From Phoebastria nigripes (taxonomy: Eukaryota > Chordata > Aves > Procellariiformes > Diomedeidae), in the NCBI GenBank assembly GCA_035582835.1, contig JAYKAV010002530.1, forward strand, positions 894,359 through 958,358: a stretch of DNA of 64,000 nt. The letters are read 5' to 3'. This document shows positions 1 to 14,900 of the stretch, one piece after another. The notes beneath the pieces are model-generated. The model did no database searches and was not told the DNA's origin. It was given only the letters and a program-made list of their open reading frames with translations. Position numbers and translations under genes: made by a program. The number at the start of each line of letters is the position of its first letter. Position 1 is the first letter of the stretch.

Positions 1-1276
1 TGGAGTCCTAAACTGTATTTCAGTCCTGACTGAAGCACTGCATTGCTGATGAAAAAATTGTAATGCTTTCTGGGCTTCTCTTTTCAGCCTTGGCCTCTCT
101 TGTGAGACTACCAATTGCAAGCTGTTGGCAAATTCAGTGGCAGGTTTTTTGTGAAGAGGACGCCTGTCAGTTAACATCTAAGTTGAAATGCAAATAGTTT
201 TATACAGTCCATCTGGTGGTCATTTGGTTATACCTATGCTTAGTCACCAATAGTTGCCTTACATTAGAACTGATGACCTAAGTGTGACCATTCTGCACTT
301 TGTTAGCCATCCAGTCTGACATGGTCATATTTTCCCACATTAAAATACGATGTAAAGCTCTCTGCTTTTAAAACTATATTTCACAATTGGTCACCTCAGA
401 GAATGAGTCAATGATGTGCAATAACTGTTCTCCCTGGGNTGAAAACCCAAGCACGCCAGATGCTGTATTAATAAAACACAGAAAATGATTGGCTTTCACA
501 TTTTGGTGAAAACACCTTATTTTTCAACGGTGGAAATTTAACTTCCTATTGGTACATATGTGCTCTAAAGTATGTATTACAAGGTTTTGCCAAGAAAATT
601 TTCAGCCTAAAAGACAAAAAGAAATAAAATGTGAACATACTGAGACATTTGTCAACTTGGAGTTGAAAATTAAGAATTCTCTTTCTTATTTCTCTTATAA
701 AACATCCATACAAAGAAAACTTCTGTTTGACATAGAGTAGAGTTTGGGTCTCTGTGGGAAGACTGAATTTTATGAAATGTTTTCTATACATGGGACTGCA
801 TGGCTGAAAGCCTGAAAATGAGAATAGGAGAATAAAATTAAGAAGCAGTGACACCAGTAACCACAGCAGCACAAACAAATGAGGAGGGATGTAGTGAAAT
901 CTGAGATACACAGTCACATAATGTGAGGTGAGAATGAGAACTCTAATATGATGGCAAAGAAGGAAATGAAGAAAGGAATTACAAGAATGAATTAATAGAT
1001 TATGATTGATAGGTGAAGATTATTACAAATGCCAAGAACAGAAGTTTTATTTTCAAATATTTGCCTCCTATTTTGAGCATACAGTTTTGTATTGCAAACG
1101 TGTGTACTTACTTTTCAGTATTTTTCACATGCAAGTTGTTAGAATGATGCCCAATATGGAAAAAGGTCATATGAAAAGTGATCAGATTTGTGCATTCAAA
1201 CCGTGTTACTTAACTTTGCGTGCAGATGTGACAGAAAACAATAGCTTTTAAACACTTGTGAAGGGAGAGGTTTGAA

Positions 1277-1305
1277 ATAAAAAAAAAAAAAAAAACAAAA
1301 ACAAA
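1277..1305. repeat. A-rich simple repeat
   Basis: A long A run is followed by short CAAAA units. It could be a decayed poly(A) tail, but no retrocopied sequence is recognisable upstream. Confidence 0.8.
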
Positions 1306-1786
1306 GTACTACACTCTTCATGAATGAAAGACTGTCTGGTTTGTATTGTAATAATTTGTTTTGAACTTTTTTAATGATGTGTAGCTTGTTTAGCACAAAT
1401 CATCTATCATGTATGTGGGCTGGAATTGTGAACAGTCTTGTAGATGGTCTGACATTTTCTGCTCTTGTCCTGTTTTACCCCAGTAATGTTAAGCTCCAAG
1501 ACAAGAACAGTTCTAAGTTCTGGACTATGGGTTCTGGTTTGAATCAAGTTCATTTCTGGCATGAGTGTCATGAAAAAAACTCACCACATTTCTTTAATTC
1601 CACCAGATCTCTCTTAGTGTACCTGGGCAAGGCAAAACAGCCACAGTGTGCAAGTGAGTCTAATTTCCATGATTTTGAAAAACTGCAGTTTTACTTCAGT
1701 CATATCTTTTAATATTTTGTCTATGCAGTAGAACATAAGCAGCTAAAGTTCACTGAAAGGCTTAGTCATATTGTTGTGATTTACAT

Positions 1787-1801
1787 ACACACACACACAC
1801 A
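1787..1801. repeat. (AC)n microsatellite
   Basis: About seven and a half AC units in an otherwise unremarkable AT-rich context. Confidence 0.85.
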
Positions 1802-2599
1802 AAGGAATCAGAAGTTATTATATATGCTCCTTAAAGTAGCAGTAACATTTTTCCNTGTATCAGCACATTATTTGCAACAGTGAATTCTCCAAATACCATT
1901 ATTTAACCAAATGACTGCCATTTTTATCCCACCGAAGCCTACGTGATCATTCTGACTCAAACACCTACATCTGTTGTGGTGGATATGGTTTAAAAATGAG
2001 GACAATAAAAAAATACTGATGTGAAAGGGTCAGCATGAAAACTTCATCAGCACCAGGGCTCGGTGTCTGAGAACCACTGGTGACCTGATTCCAGTTAAAG
2101 GTTAGCAAAAATCTTCTGCTTTGAAACAGAGAAAAAAAATTTGAAAACTTTGATGAAGCTGTCAGGCTCTGAAAGTCAGAGACTACCCTGGGGACAAAGA
2201 TAATATTACTGAATAGAACAAGCCCTCTTCGGTAAAGAAAGATTCATTCTCTTAGAGGTGTAGGTGGAGGATTAAAAGTCTTTTAAGTGATTTTCTGATG
2301 GAATTATATTGGCAGAGGTTTTNTCTTTCTGGCTTTTAAAATATACACGGAACAAGGACATCATCAATATGACAGTTTCATAATGAACTTTTCAACTGTG
2401 TCTTGTTCTCAGCTGAAGAAGGGCAAAATCCTGTTGCTTAACTTAAGTTCAAATCCACTTTAACTTGAATGGGTGGTAATTTTACTTGTTCTTTGAATAG
2501 ACTGATTTTTCTCCTTNGGAGTGTCCGAGGGAATAAAAAAGAAGATATGTAGAATGGTTACAGAGAGGTGTTAGATCAGTAGGTCAGCCCTAGAAAATA

Positions 2600-2650
2600 A
2601 GTTTGGAAGAAACTTTAGTAGATCATCTAGTTCAGTTCATATTTCTACCT
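2600..2650 (-). mobile_element. Degenerate CR1-like 3' end relic
   Basis: The plus strand reads TTGGAAGAAAC, then GATCATCTAGTTCAGTTC. This matches the spacing and wording of the antisense 3' end of avian CR1 LINEs (a TTGGAAGGGACCT-type block, then an ATCATCTAGTCCA-type block). Only about 40-50 bases are recognisable, so it is either an old relic or a chance partial match. Confidence 0.45.
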
Positions 2651-4010
2651 CTAAACTTGACAGATAGATAGTCTAACATATGAAGGACATTACCTATGCT
2701 TTGATGGTGCAAAGCAGTATTTCCTTTCTTCCTTTCCCTTCTTCTCAAATGCATGAGCTATCATGTAACCAAATCTTCATCTGTGATACCTTTCATTTCA
2801 TGAATATTTCTAATCTTGACACTTAGTGTACATATCTGAAATTCATCTGTATTGTAACTATTTGTTGTAAGAAATAAACTAAAATCAGAATCTTCTTCTC
2901 AGTTTCCCAAACTGCAGTGGCTTAGGTAAACTGAGGCAACATATCAAATTTTCCTAGACTGAATATATTTGTGTGATGTTAGAGTTGCTCAGCCTGTTAG
3001 GACAGATATTTGTTACTATAGAAATACTGAAGAACAGGATTTGGCAAATTTCTTGCCAAAAGTTTTGGTAAAAATGAAGGAAGTTTCAGGCTTACTAAGA
3101 TATACTTTTTGATGGCTTGACTAGATTTTTTTCTTAAAAAATGAAAGGGAAAAAACAAAAGCCCTACTCTTGTGATTAATAGGTGGTTAACACTGATTTT
3201 TCCATTACCTGATATCCCCTTTGTATGCCAGAAGAGATCTGAGACTATGAAAACCAAACATTTATTAAATATATTTGTCGATTATATTAAAAATTACTAA
3301 CAGGGTTATATCCAGTATCAAGATTTACAGATGAAAACTGAAAAAGAGTATCACAAACAAAACCACAGAACTTTCAAATTACAGTAACAGTTTTCTTGAA
3401 ATAGGTTTCAAAAGATGGTATCTCAAGAGCAAGCTATCATCGTTTCTTAACACCCAGTGGTACCCACATTTCATTGCTGTATGCACAACTTATCCAAAAC
3501 CTCGAATTAGAGCATGTAATCTGTATCTGCATGCCAAATGCCTCTTCTTACCCGTGGGGCAGAGCCTGTAATCCTTTCATTTTTTTAACTAAAAATTTTC
3601 ACAGGAGCCCCTAGCTTGCCTCTGAAGTTCAAGCAGGACTTCTGCCTGGTATATTGTGGATTATGCAGCTCCACAGTTTAAATCATTATGAGAAGTAAAA
3701 ATTGACCTAAATTCAATACAGAGACTCATACTGAAGCTCATAGACAGACCAAGTTCACTAAGACTGTTGTATGCTAAAAAGACACCACTATGTTAAGTGC
3801 TATACCATGGTATTGTATGGATTTTAGAAACAGTGATTCAGAAATGTAATATGTGTGAATGGTTTGGGGCCTGAATGAGGCCTAGATTTCCAACACCTGT
3901 CATGTAGCATGCCAATTCTTATTTTTATAGAGAGCAGCTGGGTTATTTTAGAACTGTTGACTAAGATCGCCAACAGTTGCTGTGAAGTTGTGATAAGGTA
4001 GCTCGTTTTC

Positions 4011-4058
4011 TTTTTTTTTTTTTTTTTTTTTTTNTTTTTTTTTTTTTTTTTTTTTTTT
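4011..4058. repeat. Long poly(T) tract
   Basis: Forty-eight positions of T, interrupted only by an N at 4034. The N probably reflects length or base uncertainty inside the homopolymer. Confidence 0.9.
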
Positions 4059-7000
4059 AATTTGCTTAGTATGCTCAGTTGTTCAATATACACTAACAGT
4101 AAATCTCAGTTTATTATTCTTGATGTAGTACTGGAGAGAGAATAATCTCTTTATATTAAAATTGGTATGTAAAGAGCCTTGGCTAGAATTAAAAATTATA
4201 TATTTAAAAGATTCTACAACAGACTCCTGTGGTTTGAGCAACTTTTGTTGCCATGGTAACTGTATGTAATAGTTTAATTAAGTTTTTTGTTTCTTTTGTT
4301 GTTTTTTTTTTTTTATGAGAAAATGAAATCAGTAAGAACATTTACTTAATGACTGAATAACAGAGAACTACTTATTTTATGTTTTGATCTGTTCAGATGT
4401 CAAAATTTAAATGTAAGCTGAAAGTCTTTACTTTGATTCAATATGTCATACAATTAAATTAGCAGAAAGGCTAGTTCACTGTTTCAATCTGGCTGCTAAT
4501 CAAGCAATTTGGTAACTACCTTCACAGTTAAAATAAAGTAAACTGAACTAGTGATATAAGGATGTATACAGCACTCCTTTTACCACTATTATATTAATTT
4601 GTTGCATTCCAATTATATTGGACCTAGCATACTAGCCAAATTGTGTAGGTACCAAAGAAATGTTTGTAAACCAATAGAATTTTTTACGTCTTGTATGGGT
4701 GAAGGCTAAGGTCCTTTCCATGAACAAATCACAGCAAGAAAACATAATTACCAAAATATGAAAACAAAAAAAGACTGTGACTTGTTGTCTCTCTGAAAGG
4801 TGACATAAAGCACACTGTTCTAGTTCAGTCACTTAAAATCTGTTTAAGAACATGAGCTGTGTTTGGATTAGTCCAATATACACATATACATTTGTTAATA
4901 TATACTAGCTAAGAAGAGATTATGGGCTCTCGTCATTTCAAGAAACATGAGTGGTTAGCTCCCATCAGCTCTAACAAGAACTGTGAAATTGATGTATTTA
5001 TGAGAAACTACATAGAACATAACAGATTCCTCATATGAAACATCTGGAGAAAAGACAAAGGAAGAGCCACCAAATGGAGCACACNCTGGTCAGAAACAAC
5101 CAACTTTTTATCATTTTTGCTTCTCATACTTCGTGAGATTTGAGTATAAAAATTGGCTTAAAGACTTGACCCATACCTAGTTATCTTCTTTTATAACCTG
5201 AATTCATTCACCTCTCCACTTTATTGCCTGTAGGTCAATCTCTTCTCAATCCCATCCACGCCACCCTTTTTCATGGAATATCTTCCTACTCAAACAGGAG
5301 CCTAGAAACTCTGCGTTAAACTTCTTGAGCTTTGAGGAAGTTAACTTCTATTACAATGTCCATTAGGTATTCTCAGCACCTAAAAGATAAGCAGGTGGCA
5401 GGGAGAGATATCTGATCTCTCCAGTTTAATTCAGACCCCTCTAGCTGCATACTTATTTGGTTATACTCTTCCAGTGCCTTCAACGTATTTGTCATAGACA
5501 CTGTCCCAAATTTATTTGCAGCCTGATTAAGGCAGGAACCTGGATTGGAATCAGCAGGTTCTACAACAGTAGGTGCACAACCTAATATGAAAGTAAACTA
5601 CTTGACTTTTCATGCATTGTCCACTTCTGTGACATAATATCATTATTTCTCAACACTGGACACTACCCTTGTTTTCTAAATAGAATGAATATTCATGTGA
5701 CTGACAAATAGGCCATTAGTAATTTGGCATTAGGCACTTCAGACACTGAATTTAAACGAAATGGGATTTATACACTTCAACCCACCACGTTCATTCCACC
5801 ATACGCTTTTGCCCTGAACAAAAAGACAAGGTTGAATCTGTACTTTTCAGCTCTGTGTGCATAGTGTTCATATTGCTGGTTCTTTTCAATGGAATTAAAA
5901 AGACATATTTGACAGCATGCATTGCAATGACAATAAGAAATTGTGAAAAATTCTAATGCAATTATATTATTTTAAAACTGCCTTCAGGACTTTCAACTTT
6001 GTCACATAATTTAACCACAGAATTTGAGGCAGTCTTGGTAATTATACAGACCTAAGGCATATGATTTGGTCATTATTGATTCCTGAAAGATCATAGGCAA
6101 TATACTTAATAAAACTGATAAGAAATTCATAAGTTTTAATTGATATTTAAATGTGATTTTAATTTTGTTTATCTGGAATTGGCGTAACTCTTATCTGAGT
6201 TTAAACAATTCATACAGAAGCAAAAATAAAAATGTGACCTGAAAAAAAAAAAGAAAAAGAAAACCAAAATCTTCATGAGACTTTCAGAGAGAAGACTTAG
6301 GTGGACAAAACAAAATATGCCTAGAAGAATAGGGATGAAAGGAAGTAGAGGCTGCTCATTGTTTTTTGGCTTCCCTCCTATTTTTTTTTTAGATCTGGGT
6401 GTCTTGAGAAGCTGCCTGTGGAAGTGCTGTGCCCCTAATGCCCTGCTGACCTGGGTGCNGTTAAAGCCTTCTGCCATTCCTCCTTGTGCTTTTATTCCCT
6501 GTTATTCCAATTTATTCTCTGTTCATACTGTCCCTAGTGCTTATAATACAAATGTCTATGCCAATATGAGCTAAAAGGTTAAAATTCATATCAAAGTCAA
6601 GAATGAACACCTTGCTATCCTAAAGAGGCTCTTATCACCCCTGAAGGTAGAGAAGAGTCACTACACTTACTCATCAAATGCCTGCTAAGTTCTGTACAAT
6701 TCACAAACCAGATTCAGTGGAGACTCTCATGCACTGAGGATTTGCCATCAGAAAAAGTAAAACAGAACAGAAACTCTAACATGTCAAACTGTTGTGAAGA
6801 AATGAAGAATTCTGTCCTGTTTGCAACCACAAGCAGCGTAATATGAAATGNCAGCTGGTAATATCTTCCTGGAGTAGTACCCAAAAATCTCTCACTTGCT
6901 CTCACCTGAGAAAGCATTCATGTTATAATCTGAAAGGCCTGTAGCCAGACAAAGAAAAGAGAAACTGTTTAATTAACTGAAGTTTTACTATCACCCCAGA

Positions 7001-10000
7001 AGAGGAAAATTAGGAGATACTCGCTTTTCTTTCTGATAAGCCATGCTGATAGCTGAATGCAACATGAAATGCACTATAACCTAGAGTTCTTCAGGTTTTG
7101 TACTGCAGTAGCTGAACTACAGAACTGCATTATAGGATNATAGAACCTACAGGTTTTTCTTATTCAAGTTTTAAAAGACATAGCATAAATACTTTCACCC
7201 TGATACATCCTGAATCATCTGTCCTAGGCTTCTTTGGATACTAATTAATATATTCTTTTTCTGTCACCCACTATGCAAAGTTAGCAACATTTCACGATAC
7301 TCATTTAGTGAGAACCTTTTCTAAACATTTTGATTTATCAAAGATACCAGTAGTAGTAGTAACAGTCGTACTGGCAAGACAACAAATCAAACTTTTTCAG
7401 TTGCTGCATTAGTGTGAAATTTGAATAAGTTTGATAGTAATTCCCTTTTTACCAAACTAGTTGTCTGTACCTTTCGTAAGGGTTAATTATGGATCCATTT
7501 TACAGGCCTTAAAAAAGCAGTATCGTTCATCTGCTTCTTGCAATAGCATAGCATGTGACTTATTCAGTGCAAAAATGAAAATCAAGCATTAGCACACATC
7601 AAATGATAGAGAATGATATAACACATAGTCTAATTTTATATATACTTTGGTTTGCTCTGGAAAGGGAAGAAAACCTTATAAATCCCCTTTTATGGATGGT
7701 TCTGTCCTTTTTTATCAAATTTAGATTTTTTAATTTTTTTTCATTTGAAGTGGTAGTTACTTGTGATGAAGCCCACCTACATGAGACATCTATTTTAGGA
7801 AGAGATGAATCACTTCTTGTTGTGCCTCTCTTTCTGTTGACTATGGATGAAGCATAAGGGAGTAGTCATCTAAAAATAAGACATCTAATCTAAGCTAAAG
7901 TTAGGCCAGAAGAATCCTAGGATAGCTAGCTAAATATGTAGTATCATTTAGTCCTTAAAAAAAGAAGCCATGTTGGAAAATCTGAGCACAAGAGACATGT
8001 TTTTAAAATATGTATGTCAGCAGGTATTAGACATCTAAATACCTTTTGAAATGAAAAGGCATCAGCAATGCATCCAAAGCTAGGACTTATGACAGTCAAT
8101 TTTAAGCACATTAGGTAGGATGCAGTTGGTATTAGTAAACCTTGAACCCAAATGTAAGTGTACGTTGCTAATAACTCTATATAGGTATCTTACAACACTG
8201 TGATGGCATACCCAGCTGCAATCTATAAGCATTTTACATAACTGGAGCAATGTGACCACCAAAAGGACAAAGAAGGACAGGTGCATTTGCACACAGAAGG
8301 CATACACAGGACAAAAGTTGCCAGACAAAGGAAAAGATAATGACAATGGACTGCAAGTTGGTGGGACATCTACCTGAAGAAACAAGAAGGATGATAAGCA
8401 GTATGCGGAGGAGACCCCATGTTTTGGGAGCAGAGAGCAAATAGCATAAAAATGTCAGGCATAAGTAAGGAAAATCAAAGGAAAAAGAACAAATTGCCTG
8501 CCACTCTTCTAATTAGGTGTACCTTCTTTTTTTTTTTTTTTTAACATTGGGAACTTGGAAAGCAACATTTCCAAGATTACTGCATATTGCATAACAAACT
8601 TACTCAGCAGAGCCTAAGCTTAAAGTGTCAATAAACTGTGGTCATAAGGAAGTATGTGGTAAAATGTGTTTGACAGGATGGTCACTCTGTTCAGTAGCAG
8701 GTAATGAGATACACAAAGGCATACATATATTTTGTAGGAAGACAAAGAGGCACAAAACATAGTGCATTCTAGTTTTATACAGCCTTCCAACAACTCTTCT
8801 AAAGCAATTGATGGCTTAGTTAAGAAGCTGAACATACAATCTCCCACTATGCTCAGTGATTTGGACCTTTGCTGTTGAGTTGTGCCTTAAAATACTAATC
8901 AGTTTAAAAATGTGTGAGGCTTTATTAAACACATTTTTCAAACAGTTGCAGCTGTAGAGGGAGAGAGTTCCACATCCCTAGTGTTTACAAAATAGCCACT
9001 TTCCTGTTTATTGGCCTTCATGCTTTGTGATCATTCATGGCTGCTAACACACAGAGGCAAGAAACAGTAATCTTCCTTACTATGTACAGTTGTCACTAAC
9101 AGAAATAAAAGCTCTTCATTTCCTCAAAGGTAGCCCTTCTTAAAGAAATCTGGCAGCAACACTATCCTGACCTAGACGATCTGTGACTGAAGAGTTACTA
9201 GTTAACAATTTTTTCTCTCTTTCCTATTAAAGTCATCACACTGCAGGACAGAAAAGAAACTACAATTTTTGTTGCACTTTTCTGCCTTTGGTAGAACCTA
9301 TTATTTTAGTTAACCATGTTACTGCAAGGGAAGGAAATACCCATTTGCCATTCCTGAAGGGGAATGCCACTAATAATAAAATGGGAAGGCCAGGCCAAAA
9401 AGCACAACTCTCTGTTGTGTTCACATTAATGGCCCAGTGTGAAGATATGGGTAACTGATTAATGTAGTTAAGTGGCTTCAACAGGAGGCAGGGAACAAAA
9501 TGTCTCTTGACTTTCTTGTTGCAAGCAAATATAAGTTAGTAATGTAACTAACTGTTACTTACTTTGTAAGTTAGTAATGTATGTATCAGGGAATTAGATA
9601 TCACTGTGATGGAAGTGTAGAGGACTGATACATCACATGAGTATTATATTTTAAAACAAAATTTACTAAATTCATTACAAAACATCTATATGCTAAATTA
9701 GTTGTGAGTATAGAATACTATATGACCTGATATGTAGTCCTTGATGATTCACACTTGACAGTGGTCACATTGCTCATATGATTATTTAAACATTTATCCA
9801 TTTTGTCTGGCTATGTTATGACAGTCTTATGAAGTACTTATATGCTCTTGTTAGTAACACTACTTTAGTATGCTTATATTTACGTTCATGGCACATTAAT
9901 ATTAATTATACCCTGCTTAGTGAACTTCTAATTGATAGACGTCACAGGCCTCTGCTTTGGCTACACTGCAATTTAAACAGTGCAAGTAAAAACCCCAAGT

Positions 10001-10209
10001 TTTTGAGGTACAACAGCAGTTCAGTTGACTCCTCAAAACTGCATTTTCTGGTAGTAGCAAGGACTTGGTTTGCCAGTCACTATGGTAAATTTTAATGCTG
10101 ATGATATTTTTGCCCTGTAGCTAGCTGCCGCCTGGATACGGTAAATGTAAAACTGCAGTTTCATTACCTGGCACTAGCAGTCCTACATGCTTGATCAGTG
10201 CTATAATCA

Positions 10210-10210
<1 letters not shown>

Positions 10211-10256
<46 letters not shown>
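10211..10256. repeat. Uninterrupted poly(A) tract of 46
   Basis: Forty-six consecutive A residues, bounded by ATCAC on the left and GGTACC on the right. I see no flanking target-site duplication and no recognisable retrocopied gene upstream, so I call it a simple repeat rather than a retrogene tail. Confidence 0.9.
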
Positions 10257-10258
<2 letters not shown>

Positions 10259-11905
10259 TACCAATTTAACTCATACGTCACCAGAATCAATCTTCTGTTA
10301 TTTTTTTATTCCAATAANCATGTAGGAATTATGGTCTGCATGGCAAGCAAGGTTGCTCTGTAGTTAATTTTTTGAACAGATACTGCTTCNCTGTTCTGAG
10401 CTCAGCCCACTGAATCCTATGGAAAAGCAGTTTCCTGAACCACAGGTTGGAGACTACTGCAAATTCTCAGGTTATTGGCTACTTTCTAGCAGATGGTATT
10501 AACAGAAATTTGGTCGTGTTAAATCTTTCTATTTGGTATCACAACTCAGTCATTCCTCTTAGGGTTGTCCTTAGGATCTATGTAGGAATGGAGCAGATTG
10601 GCTGCAGGATACTGCTTAGAAATGTATGTCTCTAGGCCTGGGATAAACATCTTGTCTCAAATCTGATAGCCTGTTTGTTAGAGAACACGTCTAGATATGA
10701 CTAGAGCATAGTTCTTCAGCCTTTCTAAAAATCAGTTGCCCCCATGCAAGAAGCCAAGTCAGTCCTGAGTCAATAAACCAATAAACCTGCCTAAGAAAGA
10801 AGCTGTGTGGTGGCCCATCCTGTCACATATAGACTCCCATCCTTGACTACGTCTGAGTACTAGAGTTTTTCATTAGACATACCCCAGTAAGCATTCTGGA
10901 AGAAAAAGAGAAGATTGAGGAAAAGCCATAAAACTATTCTGTTCTGAGCTCTACAGGTCCATTACTGTTGATTTTGATCTTCCAATTCTAGAGCTGCCTT
11001 TCCATTTTTATTTTATTTTCAAGCTTTGTTGCCCTCAGGGTTCTCCTATAAGACTAGCATTTTGTGACATTAGAATGGTATCTACATGCCTTGTAGCAGT
11101 AAGCCTGGGAAGCTAATGTGCCTGGAGCAATTCTACAGCTAGGTAAGAGACACATATGGGGTGTTCCAGACTAGAAGTTTTAAGTACTTGCTAAGTGCCT
11201 CCACTCTGTATGAAGTACACTCGAAGTGATTCATGAAAGACTTGGCACCTAGACTACTTTCCCCTTATTCTTATCACCACTCACTTTATGTCAAACACAT
11301 ACACTCCTCTACCCACTTTTCAAGACACTGGTATGGCTATGGATTACAGTAAAAACCAAATGTGCTTCTGAAAACTTACATTAATATTTTAATAAACAGT
11401 AATCATAAAATCAATCCTACAGTAGAAATAGGTCATGCCTCAGTCAGAATTTGCTCAAGCACAGTTTGGCTCTGCCAGGGTCCAAAAAATACACTGATCC
11501 AGCAACTGGACTAAGATCAGAGTTTTTTCACAGCATTCAGTAACGTTTACAGGTCTCAATGTCTGAAATATAAATTTGTTGGAGAACACATCCCTGNCAT
11601 AATACAGAAGACAAACAACTCTTCCAACCCAAAATTTCATTCAAAACACATTCTAAAATTAAATTGGTTTACATTCAAGGTACTGGAAAATATTATATTT
11701 TTCTTCCTACGATCAATAATTCTGCTTGTCCCAATAAATCAAACTGAGTTGGAATGGGACCCTTGATTACCCCAGTACAACATGGAAACTTTAAAGAATG
11801 AGTGTGCCAAGCAGTTATTCATAAAACCTTTTTCTGTGCAGTCCAGATAGGAAACATCCCTTCATCAAAGAAGAGAGAATGCCAGTGGCTCGTAAGGTCA
11901 GTGCC

Positions 11906-11937
11906 TTTTTTTTTTTTTTTTTAAAGAAAAAAAAAAA
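11906..11937. repeat. Adjacent poly(T) and poly(A) runs
   Basis: Seventeen T residues are followed by AAAG and then eleven A residues. The two runs are complementary and could pair as a hairpin. Most likely a simple-sequence expansion. Confidence 0.85.
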
Positions 11938-14900
11938 GACATTCTCTTGTATATAAAGCTTGCTAGTTTGGCCGTGATACATGTGCTTTTACGATATAGA
12001 GAGGAAATCTGCCTGTTTGTCTCAGTGTTTATATTTATATAGTCACTGCTCAGCCCTAAAGCTGTTCTTTAGATCTCCAGCTAAAATAAATGTCACACAC
12101 TGCTGAATTATTATAAAAATAATTCTGTTTAGTTACAAATATGACAACAAGCTGGTAACTTACTGAGATTCTCCAAAGGATTTTCAATCTTTACAGAGAT
12201 ACGTTCCAGCCAGCATATTTCCACTCTCCCTGAATATCATCTTCCAAATTCAGCTATTAACCACTTGCCAATAGATGTGTCCAGTCTTAGTACCTACGTA
12301 TTATGATGGATATAAAGGATATTATCAAATATTGGAAAAAGACTCTTTATGAAAGATAAAATTGTTCTCTCCCTTTTCACTTTTTATGACTGTATTTGGC
12401 AGCAACTTTTATCCCATCTTCCAGAGTGCAGTGGGATTTAAACAGGATGAGGAAATGAGAATAAAAATTGAGAATGAGATTTAAAATTAAGTAGTATATG
12501 TTGATAATGTAATATGATGACAATGAAATACAGGATATTTTTGCTTAGTGGCAGTATTTTTATTATGCAGGATATATTTTTTGTACATGTAACAAAGAGG
12601 ATCCCTCTCCCAACACATACACATTTTCCCTTTCAAACTCCGCAAAACCAGCAAAATGTTTATCAGCTCTATTATCAATACACAAATAAATACAAAAGCA
12701 CTCTATTCTGTTGAAAACAAATCTATCCTGTATTTCTCATGGCATTTTTTTCTTAATGACGTTAATTACCCAAAAGAGATCATGAGATTGGAAAAAATTT
12801 CTAATGAATAAATTATTGATTGCTTAAACATTTTGGAATATTCAGGATGGCTTTGACTACAGATGACCTGTTCTGAAATAATTTCAGCTAGCGAAATAAT
12901 TTCGTAAAATATTTCCTCATGATGATCCCAACCAATACATGGATAAAGCTAGACTAAATCATTTTAACATATTAACCATTATTGATAAATTTCTTCTGCA
13001 GTACTTGGAATATAATATGTATATTTATAAACAGGCAAAGTAAGGGGCTGAGAGAGTAAGGTAAATGAAGAAGGAGGAGGGGAACATACTTCTGACAGTT
13101 TTCTTTCCTGTTTTTTTCTAGCCAGAAAATAGACCTTTTGTAAATTATCAACACATGAACATTGTCTGAAAAATACATGAAATGTTATTAAGTGTGAGGC
13201 TAATTAAACTGAAATAAAGGAGATAGTAATAAATCTACATACATAATCTTCATGTTGAGTAAAGGCATATTTACAAAAGCTTTGTCCAGTGTCAGTCACT
13301 ATATATATATACTCACACATATTCAAATTCTTCAAAAGATAGAACTTATCAAGGGATTAGAAAATCCATTCAGTATGAAAGCTCTTCAGGAGTTCAAAAT
13401 ATTTGGCCTTAAAGAAAGTGTGGGTAGATGATTATGGAGTATATGTATTCAAGAAGAGACACAGTATGCATTTAAGTTTTCTTTCCCTTTACAGCAAGAT
13501 GGCAAAAGGCATAAGGTATGTTCTCAAACTTATAATGAAGGCATTTGAGTGGGTATCAAAGAGGGCCTTTTCCTCCAAAAGAGATATTAGCATGCAGAAG
13601 TCACAGAGGAACAGTGACTACATTGCATTGGGTATTCTTATTTAGAACAAATAACCAGGATCCATTTAAAAAGGTGAGGAATGCATATGTAACATCAGCC
13701 ACACATTGAGCTCTTTATAGTGTTATGAATAAGGACTTTATTTCGCAGTGCCCAATAATATTAGTAAAGCTGTTTGATAAAAAGTAGAGATTTCTATCTA
13801 ATGTCAAGGGATTTTAGTAGAATGAATAATAGTTTCTCCCTCCTTTTCTCTTTAATGAACTTATAATCATGTTACCTGATAGCCGTATTAAAAAACACAG
13901 AAGCCAGAAACAGCAAAAATCCTGAAGTCAGATGAGTATCCCTTCAGTTTCTGCCTCCAGCACTGGTTGATGGCTTGAAGAGTGCAGGGAGCAAGAATGT
14001 AGTAGATTGATTAAGATTTGCTACTTTTGATTAATGAATACTAGCCTATCTTTTAGTATACTGAGGGAAAACTTAAGCAGACAGACCAGAGTCACATGGA
14101 AGAGAAGAGAAAGGTGTGGGATCACTGCCAGCAGGAGAGGAGGGATGGAGAACATCCATCTCTGTCTCCAGTCCCCTGGGAAGAAGCCAGCCATAGAGCA
14201 TGGCCCCACTTCTGGCGCAGCAGTACAGAGCAGGGATGTGACCAACCAGGAGGCACAAAGCAGGGGATAAGCCTAGCAGTTTAGGCACTGGCACCCAATA
14301 GCTGTAGAGGTTTTGGTAACCTCTGCGGATAGAATTATTGCATGCTGTTTTCCAGACTTGGTGGATTGCTACAGATCTCAACTGTGTAAATTAACAAGCA
14401 GCTCTTTTCTCTTCATAACACAACTCTACCTGTGCAAGTGTGGAGTTGTTGAGACAGTGTGATAATCTTCTTTGCGTTAAAACACACTATAAGAAATAAT
14501 TCCCTGCAGAATTCAGTCAAGTATTGATTAATTTATGTGAGATGTAGTTAGGAATAAACTAAAGAATAATGCTAGTTCCTAAACTGAACTCTGGGCTGGA
14601 GGAGGTGGGGAATGAGATACCGTCTGCATTTTTTAATTAGATTCCATATCATCAAATATTTAAAGAGTCCAACAACACAATTACACTCCAGTCTGACTAA
14701 ACAAACCAAAGTTTCTTTCTAGGCAGGCAGAATTTTCTCTTTGAAGAGGAATTCAACACCCTAATTGAATATCTTTGCCCTCATTTAGATCAACATTTTA
14801 ACTGTCTTGCCGAGGAGCTTTGAGTGCTTTGTCCAGATTACATTCTTCTAGTAAATTTATGTCTAAACTATATGATGACCACTGATATTCGGTAGTCCAT

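Noticed and set aside
546..917. 123-codon open frame on the minus strand
   Set aside because: Hydrophobic and low-complexity translation, no motif. It overlaps another open frame on the opposite strand and is within the length expected by chance in AT-rich DNA.
9532..9581. 15-bp direct repeat (TAAGTTAGTAATGTA) 20 bp apart
   Set aside because: Too short and AT-rich to support a mobile element or array. No third copy.
10211..10256. Long poly(A) as the tail of a retrogene
   Set aside because: No gene-like sequence upstream and no flanking target-site duplication.
14021..14381. Four overlapping open frames on both strands
   Set aside because: Overlap in several frames reflects a local rise in GC content that lowers stop frequency. 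None shows a motif.
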